Assembly (NCBI GenBank): GCA_017622495.1
Contig: JAGAQY010000049.1
Location: 56,554-120,553 of the forward strand
Length of the DNA: 64,000 bases
Direction: 5' to 3'
DNA from: Bacteroidaceae bacterium
GTDB taxonomy: Bacteria; Bacteroidota; Bacteroidia; Bacteroidales; Bacteroidaceae
Position numbers and translations under genes: made by a program. Each line of letters opens with the position of its first letter. The stretch's first letter is position 1. This document shows positions 1 through 8,389 of this stretch, piece after piece. The notes under the pieces were generated by a model. It saw only the letters and a list, made by a program, of their open reading frames with translations. It did no database searches and had not been told where the DNA came from.

Positions 1-942
1 GGACTCCTCCTCGCCACGGGTGCCAACAATGACATCAACTCCAATGAAGGCATCCGGCATAAGGGTGCGTATCTTATGTATCTTGGAGGCAAAGAGGGCG
101 GTATCGTAACGGCGGCGCATGAGCTTGAGCACAGCATCACTACCAGCTTGCAGAGGAATATGGAAGTGGGGCATGAAGGCGCGCGAGTGGGCTACATACT
201 CTATCACCTCATCGGTGAGCAGATTGGGCTCGATGGATGAGATACGATAACGTTCAATACCCTCAACCCCATCCAAAGCACGGATAAGGTCGATGAAGGT
301 CTCGCCTGTGGTCTTGCCAAAGTCGCCGATGTTGACACCGGTAATTACAATCTCCTTAGCTCCCTCAACAGCGGCCTGGCGAGCTTGCTCTACCAATGAG
401 GCGATGCTGCCATTGCGGCTACGACCACGAGCGTAGGGGATGGTGCAGTAGGAGCAGAAGTAGTCGCAGCCATCTTGCACCTTGAGGAAGAAGCGGGTGC
501 GGTCGCCCTGTGAGCACGAGGGGACAAAGGTACGTATGTCTTTGGTGGGGATAGTGACAACCTCGCCTGCCTCACGCTTGTCAAGTGAGGTGAGGTAGTC
601 GAGCAAGCTACCCTTCTTGTCCATGCCCAACACGAGGTCTACGCCAGGGATAGCAGCTACCTGTTCGGGCTTGAGCTGTGCGTAGCAGCCCGTGACCACA
701 ACAAAGGCACCGGGATGCTGCTTCACCAGTCGGTGTATGGCTTGACGACATTTCTTATCGGCCTGCTCGGTTACCGAACAGGTATTGACGACACATATAT
801 CGGCTTGTTCGCCACGTCGGGCAGTGCGGAATCCTATATCCTGAAGGGTGCGACCGATGGTAGAGGTTTCAGAAAAGTTGAGCTTGCAACCCAGCGTATA
901 GTACACTGCCTTTTTATCTTTAAATTGCGTATTGTCTATCAT
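1..942 (-). CDS. mtaB: tRNA threonylcarbamoyladenosine methylthiotransferase MtaB (C-terminus beyond window)
   Basis: This is a radical-SAM methylthiotransferase that would convert t6A37 to ms2t6A37 in tRNAs reading ANN codons. The reading frame runs open from the ATG at 942 to base 1 (314 codons), so only the C-terminal part, including the TRAM domain, is missing. The N-terminal UPF0004 domain has the cysteines of YTLGCKLN, NTCSV and TGCYAQ. The radical-SAM cluster motif is DGCDYFCSYC, followed by IPYARGRSR. The GCKLNFSE start and the YARGRSR segment fit MtaB (YqeV) better than MiaB or RimO. RimO, of the same superfamily, is at 5957-7315. A -7 box lies directly upstream at 949-956. The family call is secure; MtaB rather than MiaB is likely. 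Confidence 0.9.
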   Translation of the reverse strand, partial: MIDNTQFKDKKAVYYTLGCKLNFSETSTIGRTLQDIGFRTARRGEQADICVVNTCSVTEQADKKCRQAIHRLVKQHPGAFVVVTGCYAQLKPEQVAAIPGVDLVLGMDKKGSLLDYLTSLDKREAGEVVTIPTKDIRTFVPSCSQGDRTRFFLKVQDGCDYFCSYCTIPYARGRSRNGSIASLVEQARQAAVEGAKEIVITGVNIGDFGKTTGETFIDLIRALDGVEGIERYRISSIEPNLLTDEVIEYVAHSRAFMPHFHIPLQAGSDAVLKLMRRRYDTALFASKIHKIRTLMPDAFIGVDVIVGTRGEEES

Positions 943-948
943 AGAGTA

Positions 949-956
949 CAAAATTA
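949..956 (-). promoter_or_regulatory. -7 promoter element for mtaB
   Basis: Read on the minus strand this is TAATTTTG, a full match to the Bacteroidetes TAnnTTTG element. Transcription would start within a few bases of the ATG at 942, so the message could be nearly leaderless. No convincing -33 TTTG was found at the usual distance. Confidence 0.4.
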
Positions 957-988
957 CACAAATTTCCCAAATTAAATGACAATATCGT

Positions 989-1018
989 GTTGTACAATCA
1001 AAAATATTTGTACATTTG
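989..1018 (+). promoter_or_regulatory. promoter for the Cys-rich lipoprotein gene
   Basis: The -7 element TACATTTG is at 1011-1018, and a -33-like GTTG is at 989-992 with an 18-nt spacer. Transcription would start near 1025, about 37 nt upstream of the ATG at 1062. Confidence 0.55.
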
Positions 1019-1061
1019 CAAACAACATAACCAAATTGTTCAACTAAAAAAACAGAAAATC

Positions 1062-1463
1062 ATGAAGAAAGTATTATTGGCTCTTGTAGCTGTAGCAGCA
1101 CTCACCATCACATCATGCTGCAACAAGAAGGCAAAAGAAACCACTTGCGATAAGGCAAATACCGAATGTGTTGCCGAAAAAGGCTGCCAGAAAGCTTGCG
1201 AGAAGGCTTGCGAAATGCCCGACTCTTGCAAACAGGCCTGCGATAAGAAGTGTGAGAAGCAATGCGACAAGGCTTGCGACAAGAGCGAGTGCAAGGATAA
1301 GTGCGATCAAGCTTGCGATAAGAAATGCGACAAAGCTTGTGAGAAGAAATGCGACAAGAGCGAATGCAAAGGTGACGCATGCAAGAAAGAATGCGACAAG
1401 GCTGAAGCTCAGTGCGAAAAGGCATGCGAGAAGGCTTGTGACAAAGCTTGCGAGAACAAGTAA
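1062..1463 (+). CDS. cysteine-rich repeat lipoprotein, metallothionein-like in composition
   Basis: The 133-residue product starts with a lipoprotein signal (MKKVLLALVAVAALTITSC), with the lipidated Cys expected at about residue 19. The rest is almost only Cys, Lys, Asp, Glu and Ala in imperfect repeats of the type CDKACxKxC or CEKAC. Twenty-five residues are Cys, usually three or four apart. There are no aromatic residues in the mature part. An upstream in-frame ATG at 987 is rejected because the lipoprotein signal starts at 1062 and the promoter ends at 1018. The spacing would suit thiolate metal binding or dense disulfides, but I know of no characterised family to assign. It has its own promoter and a strong terminator, so it is monocistronic. 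Antisense open frames here are repeat shadows. Confidence 0.8.
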   Translation: MKKVLLALVAVAALTITSCCNKKAKETTCDKANTECVAEKGCQKACEKACEMPDSCKQACDKKCEKQCDKACDKSECKDKCDQACDKKCDKACEKKCDKSECKGDACKKECDKAEAQCEKACEKACDKACENK

Positions 1464-1486
1464 GACCTTACAACTATACTTAATAT

Positions 1487-1518
1487 GGGATACCCGATTA
1501 GGGTATCCCTTTTTATTT
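1487..1518 (+). terminator. intrinsic terminator of the Cys-rich lipoprotein gene
   Basis: A 9-bp perfect stem, GGGATACCC and GGGTATCCC, encloses a 5-nt loop and is followed by TTTTTATTT. It lies 23 bp past the stop codon. Confidence 0.9.
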
Positions 1519-1519
1519 G

Positions 1520-1585
1520 GGTGTAGAGTATTGAGTTTAGTGTGTAGAGTGTAGAGTGTAGGGGTTAGAGTGTAGAGTTTAGAGT
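1520..1585. repeat. degenerate TGTAGAGT tandem repeat
   Basis: GTGTAGAG, GTTTAGAG and close variants repeat across about 65 bp between two convergent terminators. A related ACACTAAACACTACAC repeat, similar to the reverse complement, is at 36450-36482. Confidence 0.7.
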
Positions 1586-1683
1586 CTTCGTTATCGTGAA
1601 CATACAGTCAAAGGCAATCTTGCCCCTGTTTTAATTTTTTACTTTTAATTTTAAATTCCAAAAGTTTTCGCCTGGCTGCATAT

Positions 1684-1717
1684 AAAAAGGGCCGAATCAT
1701 AAGATTCAGCCCTTTTT
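1684..1717 (-). terminator. terminator of the rpsF-rpsR-rplI operon
   Basis: On the minus strand a GATTC(A)GCCC...GGGCCGAATC-type hairpin has a 4-nt loop and runs into a T tract. It starts 20 bp after the rplI stop. A and T runs on both sides could let it act in both directions. Confidence 0.85.
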
Positions 1718-1736
1718 ATCTTTGAGAATCGGTCTA

Positions 1737-2189
1737 TTAAGCCTCTTCCTCAGCAACTACCTCGAAAGGAATCTCTACAGAAACCTCCTTGTGGAGCTTT
1801 ACGGTAGCGGTGTAAGAACCAACTTCCTTTACTGTGTCCTTTACAACGATAGTCTTGCGGTCGATCTCATAACCGAGCTTAGCCAAAGCCTCTGCTATCT
1901 GGATGTTGCCAACAGCACCAAAGATGGTACCAGTTGCGCTAACCTTAGTTGCGATTGTCAATGCTACGGGAGCGAGCTTAGCTGCCAATTCCTCAGCATC
2001 AGCCTTAATCTTGGCGAGCTTGTGAGCACGCTGCTTGAGGTTCTCAGCAAGTACCTTGCGAGCGCTCTCTGATGCGATAACAGCCTTACCTTGAGGAATC
2101 AAGTAGTTACGGCCATAACCCTTCTTCACTGAAACGATGTCGTTCTTGTAGCCCAAACCAGCTACGTCTTCAATTAAAATAAGTTCCAT
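1737..2189 (-). CDS. rplI: 50S ribosomal protein L9
   Basis: The product has 150 residues, normal for L9, and binds domain V of 23S rRNA. The N-terminal signature MELILIEDVAGLGYKNDIV and the following GYGRNYLIPQGKA stretch are characteristic. A lysine- and alanine-rich connecting helix (about residues 42-75) leads to the C-terminal domain. It is the last gene of the rpsF-rpsR-rplI operon, 19 bp after rpsR, and ends at a strong hairpin. Confidence 0.97.
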   Translation of the reverse strand: MELILIEDVAGLGYKNDIVSVKKGYGRNYLIPQGKAVIASESARKVLAENLKQRAHKLAKIKADAEELAAKLAPVALTIATKVSATGTIFGAVGNIQIAEALAKLGYEIDRKTIVVKDTVKEVGSYTATVKLHKEVSVEIPFEVVAEEEA

Positions 2190-2208
2190 GCTAAATTCCT
2201 CCTTTTAA

Positions 2209-2478
2209 TTATTTCATCATATCAGTTACAAATGGAAGCAATGCCAAGTGACGGGCACGCTTTACAGCCTGAGCCACACGACGCTGATACTTCAGTGAAG
2301 TACCGGTGATGCGACGGGGAAGGATCTTACCCTGCTCGTTAAGGAACTTCTTCAAGAACTCGGGATCCTTGTAGTCTACATACTTGATACCGCTCTTCTT
2401 GAAACGGCAGTATTTCTTCTTCTTAACATCTACGGTAGGGGGAGTTAAGTAACGGATTTCACCATTCTGCTGTGCCAT
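2209..2478 (-). CDS. rpsR: 30S ribosomal protein S18
   Basis: The product has 89 residues and pairs with S6 on the 30S platform. The core runs [18 protein letters not shown], then [15 protein letters not shown], then [13 protein letters not shown], typical of S18. The N-terminal stretch [14 protein letters not shown] is a normal Bacteroidetes extension. It follows rpsF by 2 bp and precedes rplI. Confidence 0.97.
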   Translation of the reverse strand: MAQQNGEIRYLTPPTVDVKKKKYCRFKKSGIKYVDYKDPEFLKKFLNEQGKILPRRITGTSLKYQRRVAQAVKRARHLALLPFVTDMMK

Positions 2479-2480
2479 GA

Positions 2481-2828
2481 TTATGCCTCCTCTGCTTTAG
2501 CTTGTTTAACACTTCTTCTCTTAGCTGCGTACTCAGCTGCATACTTGTCAAGCTTAACAGTGATGTAACGGATTACGCGCTCGTCACGACGGAAGTTCAA
2601 CTCCAACTTCTCAATTACTGTGGGTTCAGCCTTGAACTCGAGCAACTGATAAAAGCCTGTTGACTTCTTCTCAATCGGGTATGCCAATTTCTTCATACCC
2701 CAGTTCTCTTCATTGATAATCTCGGCGCCTTCGGCAGCAAGAATACCCTTGAATTTCTCTACCGCTTCCTTCATCTGAACATCAGATAAAACGGGAGTCA
2801 AAATGAAAACGGTTTCGTACTGATTCAT
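2481..2828 (-). CDS. rpsF: 30S ribosomal protein S6
   Basis: The product has 115 residues. [35 protein letters not shown] and [16 protein letters not shown] are the S6 signatures; the C-terminus is the usual basic and acidic tail. It is the first gene of the operon and lies about 45 bp downstream of a well-formed promoter (2874-2905) that is embedded in a dispersed repeat. Confidence 0.97.
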   Translation of the reverse strand: MNQYETVFILTPVLSDVQMKEAVEKFKGILAAEGAEIINEENWGMKKLAYPIEKKSTGFYQLLEFKAEPTVIEKLELNFRRDERVIRYITVKLDKYAAEYAAKRRSVKQAKAEEA

Positions 2829-2864
2829 ACTCTGTTTAGTTAATTAATAAATTATTTTTTTTGA

Positions 2865-3155
2865 AATCGGCTGCAAAATTAGTGCAAACCGAGCGAAAAA
2901 ACAAATTTTATTTGATTTTTTCCGAGGTGCAGCCTAATTTCTGCTCACGCAGTGAGTTAGAGGTAGTGCAAATCGAACGAAATACCAAATTTCAACGAGT
3001 GAAAATAGAGAAAAAGCTTATTTTTTCTTTATTGAGCGAGGCCGAAATTCAACGAAGTTAAATTTATTTGGACATTTCTGAGATGCATTCTACTTTCTGC
3101 TTGCGAAAGCAAGTTGAAAGGCAGTGCAAACCGAGCGGAAAAACAAAATTACGTC
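2865..3155. repeat. dispersed intergenic repeat region, at least two degenerate copies
   Basis: No gene is credible in this 327-bp gap. The string GCAAACCGAGCGAAAAAAC near 2884-2902 recurs as GCAAACCGAGCGGAAAAAC near 3125-3143, with CCGAGGTGCAGCCTAATTTC-like and TTCAACGAAGTTAAATTT segments between. A relative is at 52616-52740. The copy next to rpsF supplies its promoter. A short hairpin (TTGCGAAAGCAA) lies near 3100. Confidence 0.7.
2874..2905 (-). promoter_or_regulatory. promoter of the rpsF operon, inside a dispersed repeat
   Basis: On the minus strand, TTTG (2902-2905) is followed by exactly 20 nt and then TAATTTTG (2874-2881). The spacer reads TTTTTTCGCTCGGTTTGCAC. The lepA promoter at 52623-52654 has the same layout and nearly the same spacer. 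Confidence 0.75.
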
Positions 3156-3959
3156 CTATCCCTTCAACCATGAATACTTGGCTACACTATATATAGGAAT
3201 AAAGGGAATGATGATTGGAGTCTTCTTGATGTAGGTCTGAAAATCGGGATCGTCACCATACGCTTCGGCTTGGCGCAACTCGAGACGACGCGCACCGCTG
3301 AACATCACGTATACTATGCCAACATAGCCCAACGCCGCGATGAGCCACTGCCCTACCGTGCAACAAGATCCTATACATACGATGAAGCTGCCGGTCCACA
3401 TCAGTACCTCACCGAAGTAATTGGGACAACGCACCAGTCGATACAGACCCGTATCTACATATCGGCTGGGATTGACCTTCTTAGCTGCACTCTTCTGCGC
3501 ATCGGCAACCATCTCTATGACTACGCCGACGGCTGCTATAATAGCACCAATCCACATCCAGCACTCACTTACAGGGAGCCCAGCACGAAGGTTGTAGAGA
3601 TGGAAGGTCACAGGACTCACCTGGCCCACATAGAGCAGGGCACACGATATCCATATCATAAACATTACAAACAATGGCTTTTTCGCTGTATTGTCGGGCT
3701 GATAAAGAATCTTCTTATAGGAGGCTGAACGCTTTTCCCTGAGAAGGAGAAAAAGACCGAGCCTGATGCCATAGACGAACAGTACGGCGCATAGCAGCAG
3801 TGCAGGCCAAGTGATGACATCGCGGAAGATGATGGCTGCAGCTAACGAAAGTGCCGAAATAGCAAATCCGTAGCCGATGCTAAAGAAGTAGATGAAATAC
3901 ACCCAACCCACAGCCGAAATAGCAAAGGATATAGCCAATAAAATGTAAAGATAGTTCAT
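3156..3959 (-). CDS. DUF1295 family integral membrane protein (steroid 5-alpha-reductase-like fold)
   Basis: The product has 267 residues with about seven hydrophobic segments. The C-terminal half has the DUF1295 hallmark, including SRYVDTGLYRLVRCPNYFGE and MWTGSF, with the N-Y-x-G-E pattern shared with ICMT and steroid-reductase proteins. The substrate is unknown. It lies 40 bp after the HU-LysM gene on the same strand and is probably its downstream operon partner. A stretch of 150 codons open on the opposite strand is a shadow. Confidence 0.85.
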   Translation of the reverse strand: MNYLYILLAISFAISAVGWVYFIYFFSIGYGFAISALSLAAAIIFRDVITWPALLLCAVLFVYGIRLGLFLLLREKRSASYKKILYQPDNTAKKPLFVMFMIWISCALLYVGQVSPVTFHLYNLRAGLPVSECWMWIGAIIAAVGVVIEMVADAQKSAAKKVNPSRYVDTGLYRLVRCPNYFGEVLMWTGSFIVCIGSCCTVGQWLIAALGYVGIVYVMFSGARRLELRQAEAYGDDPDFQTYIKKTPIIIPFIPIYSVAKYSWLKG

Positions 3960-3999
3960 AATATTAGTTTTTGTCTATTCATTTTATGTAACGCTTTTT

Positions 4000-5523
4000 T
4001 CATTCTGTTGGTTTATCCTTCAAGACTGGAATGTTTATCATCTGCCCTATGGCTACATTATTATAGTCTTTCATCCAATTGTACTTGACGATATAAGGCC
4101 ATAGGCGCTTGTCGCCATAATATTTCTTAGCCAATTGGATGATAGTCTCACCGCTCTTGAGTTGGTGGGTTACCAGTGTGCCTTCGATTCTATAATCAAC
4201 GGTGTCGGCCGGAGTTATGTCTTTAATGGTTTTGGCCGCAAGTGATTCGGTGATGGTGACAACACAGAAAAGGGGATCGGCAGCAGGCTTAACCGTAGTT
4301 GCAGATTGACCTGAGGGTTTCTCGGGTTGAGATGGCGTAACCTTGGGTTGGGAAGTCTGCGCTTGGGCCTGCTGTGCATCGGCAGAGTCGATAAGAGGCT
4401 TGACAGGCTCCTTCTTCCCGGTTGGCAACTGGGGGGATACTTTCGGCTCGTCATTCCACTCCATACCCAGTTCTTCCTCAAGATTAGGATTAACCATCAT
4501 CTCGCCATATTCATCCATATTATTATTAAAGGAACGTTCTTCGGGCGTATGGAAATAGTAATTCCTCAGGAAGAATACCGCTACTAGAAGAAGTAGTACA
4601 AGAATGACTGTCCATAGGAAACCATGCTTTTTCTTTGCCTCGGGCTTAGAGTGGTTAGGTTTTTTGGCTGTTTCCTCGGCTATAGGAATCGTAGGCTCAG
4701 CAGTTTGCTGCTCAACATGTTCTGTCTTGTTTTCCTCTACCGAGTTTTCTACAGTATCTTTTGACGGTCCTGCGGCAGGTTCAACTATAGGCTCTTCTAT
4801 GGGTCCTGTCACTGATTCTTCATCAGGACTCGTCTCAGGCTCTTCCATTACCGCATTTGCAGGTTCCTCAAGAGCCTCAGAGCCCTTTACCTCTTCTTCA
4901 CACTCTTCTACAGACACTACGGTGTCGAATGGTTCGGTTGTTTCCGTTGTTTCCGTTGCCTGCGGCCCAGAGATTATTACAACCTCTTCGGCTATCACCT
5001 CACCTGCAGATCGCTCTTCATCTAATTCTTCAATCTCGGGCGATGAGGGTGAATCGCAGGGTGTAGTTTTTGTTGCAATCTCATGAGGTTCGTCGGCAAC
5101 CAGAACAGCTATATTGAGAGCGTTCACTTCGGCGTTTTCGACCATATCATCGGCCTCGTCGGCAAGGTCGCCAGAAGTAACCGGTTCGTCATCGGAAGGA
5201 TATCCATCGTTAAGTTCGGTAGGCTCAAAGTGAGCGAACGGACGGTTAACAAGTTCCTTCATGGCACTCTCGGGCGTAAAGGTCACCTTACGATGTCCCT
5301 TGATAGTGATGCGCTCACCTGTATTTACATCTATGCTGCCACGATCGCTTACTTCTTGGAGCTTAAATGTACCGAGTCCCTTGATCTTTACCAGGTTGTC
5401 GTCCTGTAAACCCTTTTCGATGGCTTCGACAAAGGCATGCATAAAGTTGTCAGCCACATCACGGGGTAATCCGCTCTTTGAAGCCAATTCATCGGCTATA
5501 TTGCTCAGTGAAATCTTTCGCAT
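4000..5523 (-). CDS. HU-domain, transmembrane and LysM fusion protein
   Basis: The 507-residue protein has three parts. Residues 1-92 are an HU/IHF DNA-binding fold (DELASKSGLPRDVADNFMHAF, KIKGLGTFKLQEV, INVNTGER-like DVNTGERITIKGHRKVTFTP). A long Glu-, Thr- and Pro-rich stretch follows to about 300. One transmembrane helix (about 303-321) comes next, after KKKHG. The C-terminal LysM domain (about 448-500) includes HQLKSGETIIQLAKKYYG and IGQMINIPVL. The Lys-rich cytoplasmic side predicts HU in the cytoplasm and LysM in the periplasm, so the protein could tether DNA to the cell wall. That role is inference. It starts 9 bp after the small HU gene. Confidence 0.85.
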   Translation of the reverse strand: MRKISLSNIADELASKSGLPRDVADNFMHAFVEAIEKGLQDDNLVKIKGLGTFKLQEVSDRGSIDVNTGERITIKGHRKVTFTPESAMKELVNRPFAHFEPTELNDGYPSDDEPVTSGDLADEADDMVENAEVNALNIAVLVADEPHEIATKTTPCDSPSSPEIEELDEERSAGEVIAEEVVIISGPQATETTETTEPFDTVVSVEECEEEVKGSEALEEPANAVMEEPETSPDEESVTGPIEEPIVEPAAGPSKDTVENSVEENKTEHVEQQTAEPTIPIAEETAKKPNHSKPEAKKKHGFLWTVILVLLLLVAVFFLRNYYFHTPEERSFNNNMDEYGEMMVNPNLEEELGMEWNDEPKVSPQLPTGKKEPVKPLIDSADAQQAQAQTSQPKVTPSQPEKPSGQSATTVKPAADPLFCVVTITESLAAKTIKDITPADTVDYRIEGTLVTHQLKSGETIIQLAKKYYGDKRLWPYIVKYNWMKDYNNVAIGQMINIPVLKDKPTE

Positions 5524-5532
5524 AGTGTGGGA

Positions 5533-5826
5533 TTATTCGGCATTAAACTTCTCTTTCAACACATTGCTTTGCTTGAACGCAAGCACCAGTTTGGGAGGAA
5601 TGAGGTAGCGCTTCCCCGTCGTAGGATTCACGGAGATGCGTTCCATCTTTTTCTTCACCTCAAAGGTTCCAAAAGAGGATATGTTGACTACGTCATTCTG
5701 TTGAAAATGCTCTTCAAGTATTTTGATAGCATCATTTATCAACTGGGTAGTAGCACCAGTAGTCTGGTTGGTCTGTTTAGACAACTCATTGACAAATTCC
5801 TTGTTGTTCATTGGTTGGTCTTTCAT
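5533..5826 (-). CDS. HU/IHF family DNA-binding protein
   Basis: The product has 97 residues, the full length for HU. Its body shows MNNKEFVNELSKQTNQTTG, NDVVNISSFGTFEVKKK and SVNPTTGKRYLIPPKLVLAFK, with the ISSFGTF turn and the arm region of the family. It binds DNA non-specifically or by bending as a homo- or heterodimer. It lies directly upstream of the HU-LysM fusion, so the two HU folds may be co-expressed and may dimerise. An alternative start is Met5 (MNNKEF). Confidence 0.93.
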   Translation of the reverse strand: MKDQPMNNKEFVNELSKQTNQTTGATTQLINDAIKILEEHFQQNDVVNISSFGTFEVKKKMERISVNPTTGKRYLIPPKLVLAFKQSNVLKEKFNAE

Positions 5827-5956
5827 TTATGAGTTCAGAAGTCAGAAATTCAGACGTTTCGATTATGCCTATACTTGGATTATCCAAGATCAACGAAGCA
5901 CTTGGCTTGTTTCGGAGTAGTCTGTTCACTGTTGCTCTGCTCGTAGTTCATTATAA

Positions 5957-7315
5957 TTACTTTTTGGAGGCTATCTTTCCATACAAGTCAAATTCGTCAG
6001 CTCCCGTAATCTCTACCATGTAAAAATGGCCTACCTCCACAGCGTTGTCATTTTTCAAGAGCAGTACTTCAGGGTCTACCTCAGGGGAATCATACTGGGT
6101 GCGGCCGATATAGTACTCGCCTTCTTCGCGGTCGATAACAATCTGCATCGTTTGCCCGATGTGCGACGCGCTCACCTCCTCAGCAATACGTTGCTGCACT
6201 CGCATCAGGCGATCGAGGCGGGTTTGCTTTACATTATCATCGATATCGTCTACGTAGTTCTCGGCAGCATATGTACCCTCCTCTTCGGAATAGGCAAAGG
6301 CTCCCATGCGTTCGAAACGCATATCCTTGGTAAACTGTAGCAATTCCTCAAATTCATCTTCGGTCTCTCCTGGGAAACCAACCATGAGCGTGGTGCGAAG
6401 ATAGATACCCGGAACTTCGCGACGTATGGTGCGAAGTAGTTTGATGGTCTCCTCCTTATTGATATTACGACGCATGCGCTTGAGCACATTGCTGCTCACA
6501 TGCTGCAGGGCGATATCGAGGTATTTGCACACATTGTCGCGCTCTCGCATCACACGGAGAAGATCCATAGGGAAGTGGGTAGGATAGCCATAGTGCAGGC
6601 GAACCCATTTTACACCCTCCACATCGGATATACGCTCTACGAGTTGGGCTATAGACTGGCTCTTGTACAGGTCGACTCCGTAATAGGTGAGATCCTGAGC
6701 TATAAGTTGAATCTCTGTGACGCCCTTGCTCACGAGCAGACGAACCTCATCGACAATCTCATCCATGGGGCGGCTCACATGCCGACCGGTAATGATGGGT
6801 ATCGCACAATAAGCACAAGTGCGGTCGCATCCCTCGGAAATCTTCACGTAAGCATAGTGTCGAGGCGTGGTCTGGACTCTATCAATGAAAGAGGCCTCCC
6901 CTATCCCATCACGAAGAGGACAACTTGCCTCAGCAGTGTCTGAATCGACTTCAGCGGAACGGGCCAAGTCATCAACCAATTGTGCCCAATCAAACTTACC
7001 GTAATACTTGTCTACTTGGGGAATCTCGTCGCTAAGTTCAGCCATGTAGCGTTCAGAGAGGCATCCCATGACGAACACCTTACGAACTCGCCTGCGAGCT
7101 TTCAGATCGCATACCTCGAGAATCATGTTGATGGATTCTTCTTTAGCATCGCCGATGAATCCACAGGTATTAATAACGACAATCTCTCCATTCACCTTGT
7201 CTGGATTATGACGGAGAGTATACCCGTTTTCCTCAAGGAGTTTCATCAGTTTCTCCGAATCTACCAGATTCTTGGAACAACCGAGCGTGATAACGTCTAT
7301 TCTGTTTTTTATCAT
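5957..7315 (-). CDS. rimO: ribosomal protein S12 methylthiotransferase RimO
   Basis: The product has 452 residues and would methylthiolate an aspartate of ribosomal protein S12. The N-terminal domain carries Cys13 (TLGCSKN), Cys51 (NTCGFI) and Cys85 (GCLSERY). The radical-SAM cysteines are 163, 167 and 170 (EGCDRTCAYC). LGCSKNLVDSE and the PIITGRHVSRP segment separate it from MiaB and MtaB. A TRAM domain forms the C-terminus (IVIDREEGEYYIGRT). It follows ftsY by about 90 bp, an order common in Bacteroidales. Confidence 0.95.
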   Translation of the reverse strand: MIKNRIDVITLGCSKNLVDSEKLMKLLEENGYTLRHNPDKVNGEIVVINTCGFIGDAKEESINMILEVCDLKARRRVRKVFVMGCLSERYMAELSDEIPQVDKYYGKFDWAQLVDDLARSAEVDSDTAEASCPLRDGIGEASFIDRVQTTPRHYAYVKISEGCDRTCAYCAIPIITGRHVSRPMDEIVDEVRLLVSKGVTEIQLIAQDLTYYGVDLYKSQSIAQLVERISDVEGVKWVRLHYGYPTHFPMDLLRVMRERDNVCKYLDIALQHVSSNVLKRMRRNINKEETIKLLRTIRREVPGIYLRTTLMVGFPGETEDEFEELLQFTKDMRFERMGAFAYSEEEGTYAAENYVDDIDDNVKQTRLDRLMRVQQRIAEEVSASHIGQTMQIVIDREEGEYYIGRTQYDSPEVDPEVLLLKNDNAVEVGHFYMVEITGADEFDLYGKIASKK

Positions 7316-7404
7316 TCTTTAGTTTGTCAAGCCACAGACTGGACAGAATCACACTGACACTCTTTCAATCCGAGTAATCCGTACAATCTGTAGTCTTTGA
7401 TTCT

Positions 7405-8355
7405 TTAGAAAAGTGAATCTACAAATTCCTTCTTATTGAAAGGCTGGAGGTCATCGATTCCTTCACCCAATCCAACGTAACGAACAGGAATCTTGAACTG
7501 GTCAGACACGCCGATAACGACGCCACCTTTGGCTGTACCATCAAGCTTGGTAATTGCCAATGCAGTAACTTCGGTAGCAAGAGTAAACTGACGGGCCTGT
7601 TCAAAAGCATTCTGTCCGGTAGAGCCATCGAGTACCAGCAGCACTTCATTGGGAGCATAGTCGACCACCTTCTTCATTACATTCTTGATTTTGGTGAGCT
7701 CGTTCATTAGCCCCACCTTATTGTGTAGGCGCCCCGCTGTATCAATGATAACGACATCGGCATCATTGGCCACTGCCGATTTCACCGTATCAAAAGCCAC
7801 AGAGGCGGGGTCAGCACCCATTTTCTGCTTGATAACAGGCACATCGGCACGATGGCCCCACTCCACCAACTGCTCTACGGCGGCAGCGCGGAACGTATCG
7901 GCAGCTCCAAGATAAACCTTCAGACCCGCCTTCTTGAACTGATGTGCCAGCTTACCAATGGTAGTGGTCTTACCTACACCATTGACACCCACCACCATAA
8001 TGACATAGGGGCGCTTGGCATCGTCGGGTATAGCAAATCCCTCGGTATTGGTATTCTCGTTCTCTGTGAGCAATGATGCAATCTCCTCCTTCAGTATAGC
8101 ATTAAGCTCGTTGGTTGTCACATACTTGTCACGAGCCACACGCTCCTCGATACGCTTGATTATCTTGAGGGTGGTCTCAATGCCAACATCAGAGGTAATC
8201 AATGCTTCTTCCAAGTTGTCGAGCACTTCATCATCAACTTTAGACTTGCCTGCTATTGCTCTGGTAATCTTGCCCAGCACACTTTCCTTGGACTTGGATA
8301 GACCCTTATCGAGCACCTCTTTCTTGTCTTTTGAGAAAAATGAAAAAAATCCCAT
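7405..8355 (-). CDS. ftsY: signal recognition particle receptor FtsY
   Basis: The 316-residue GTPase docks SRP-ribosome complexes at the membrane. Its short N-terminal region starts MGFFSFFSKDKKE, an amphipathic membrane-binding segment; this start is chosen over a Met six codons upstream. The N domain follows, then the G domain with GVNGVGKTTTIGKLA (G1), DTFRAAAVEQL, DTAGRLHNKVGLMNEL (G3) and TKLDGTAKGG (G4). It lacks the long acidic A domain of E. coli FtsY, as is usual here. Its -7 box (TAATTTCG, 8382-8389) differs from consensus at one position. Confidence 0.95.
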   Translation of the reverse strand: MGFFSFFSKDKKEVLDKGLSKSKESVLGKITRAIAGKSKVDDEVLDNLEEALITSDVGIETTLKIIKRIEERVARDKYVTTNELNAILKEEIASLLTENENTNTEGFAIPDDAKRPYVIMVVGVNGVGKTTTIGKLAHQFKKAGLKVYLGAADTFRAAAVEQLVEWGHRADVPVIKQKMGADPASVAFDTVKSAVANDADVVIIDTAGRLHNKVGLMNELTKIKNVMKKVVDYAPNEVLLVLDGSTGQNAFEQARQFTLATEVTALAITKLDGTAKGGVVIGVSDQFKIPVRYVGLGEGIDDLQPFNKKEFVDSLF

Positions 8356-8381
8356 AAGTGTATAGTATTTCAATTATGATG

Positions 8382-8389
8382 CGAAATTA
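8382..8389 (-). promoter_or_regulatory. possible -7 element for ftsY-rimO
   Basis: The minus strand reads TAATTTCG, seven of eight against the element when the two free positions are counted as matches. It is 27 nt upstream of the chosen ftsY start. Confidence 0.35.

Noticed and set aside
1040..1425. Open frames antisense or out of frame to the Cys-rich lipoprotein gene
   Set aside because: They mirror the repeated codons of the lipoprotein gene and have no signal, promoter or family features.
1520..1585. Regulatory array for a DNA-binding protein
   Set aside because: The TGTAGAGT words are degenerate low-complexity sequence downstream of a terminator and similar runs occur elsewhere; no regulatory position is implied.
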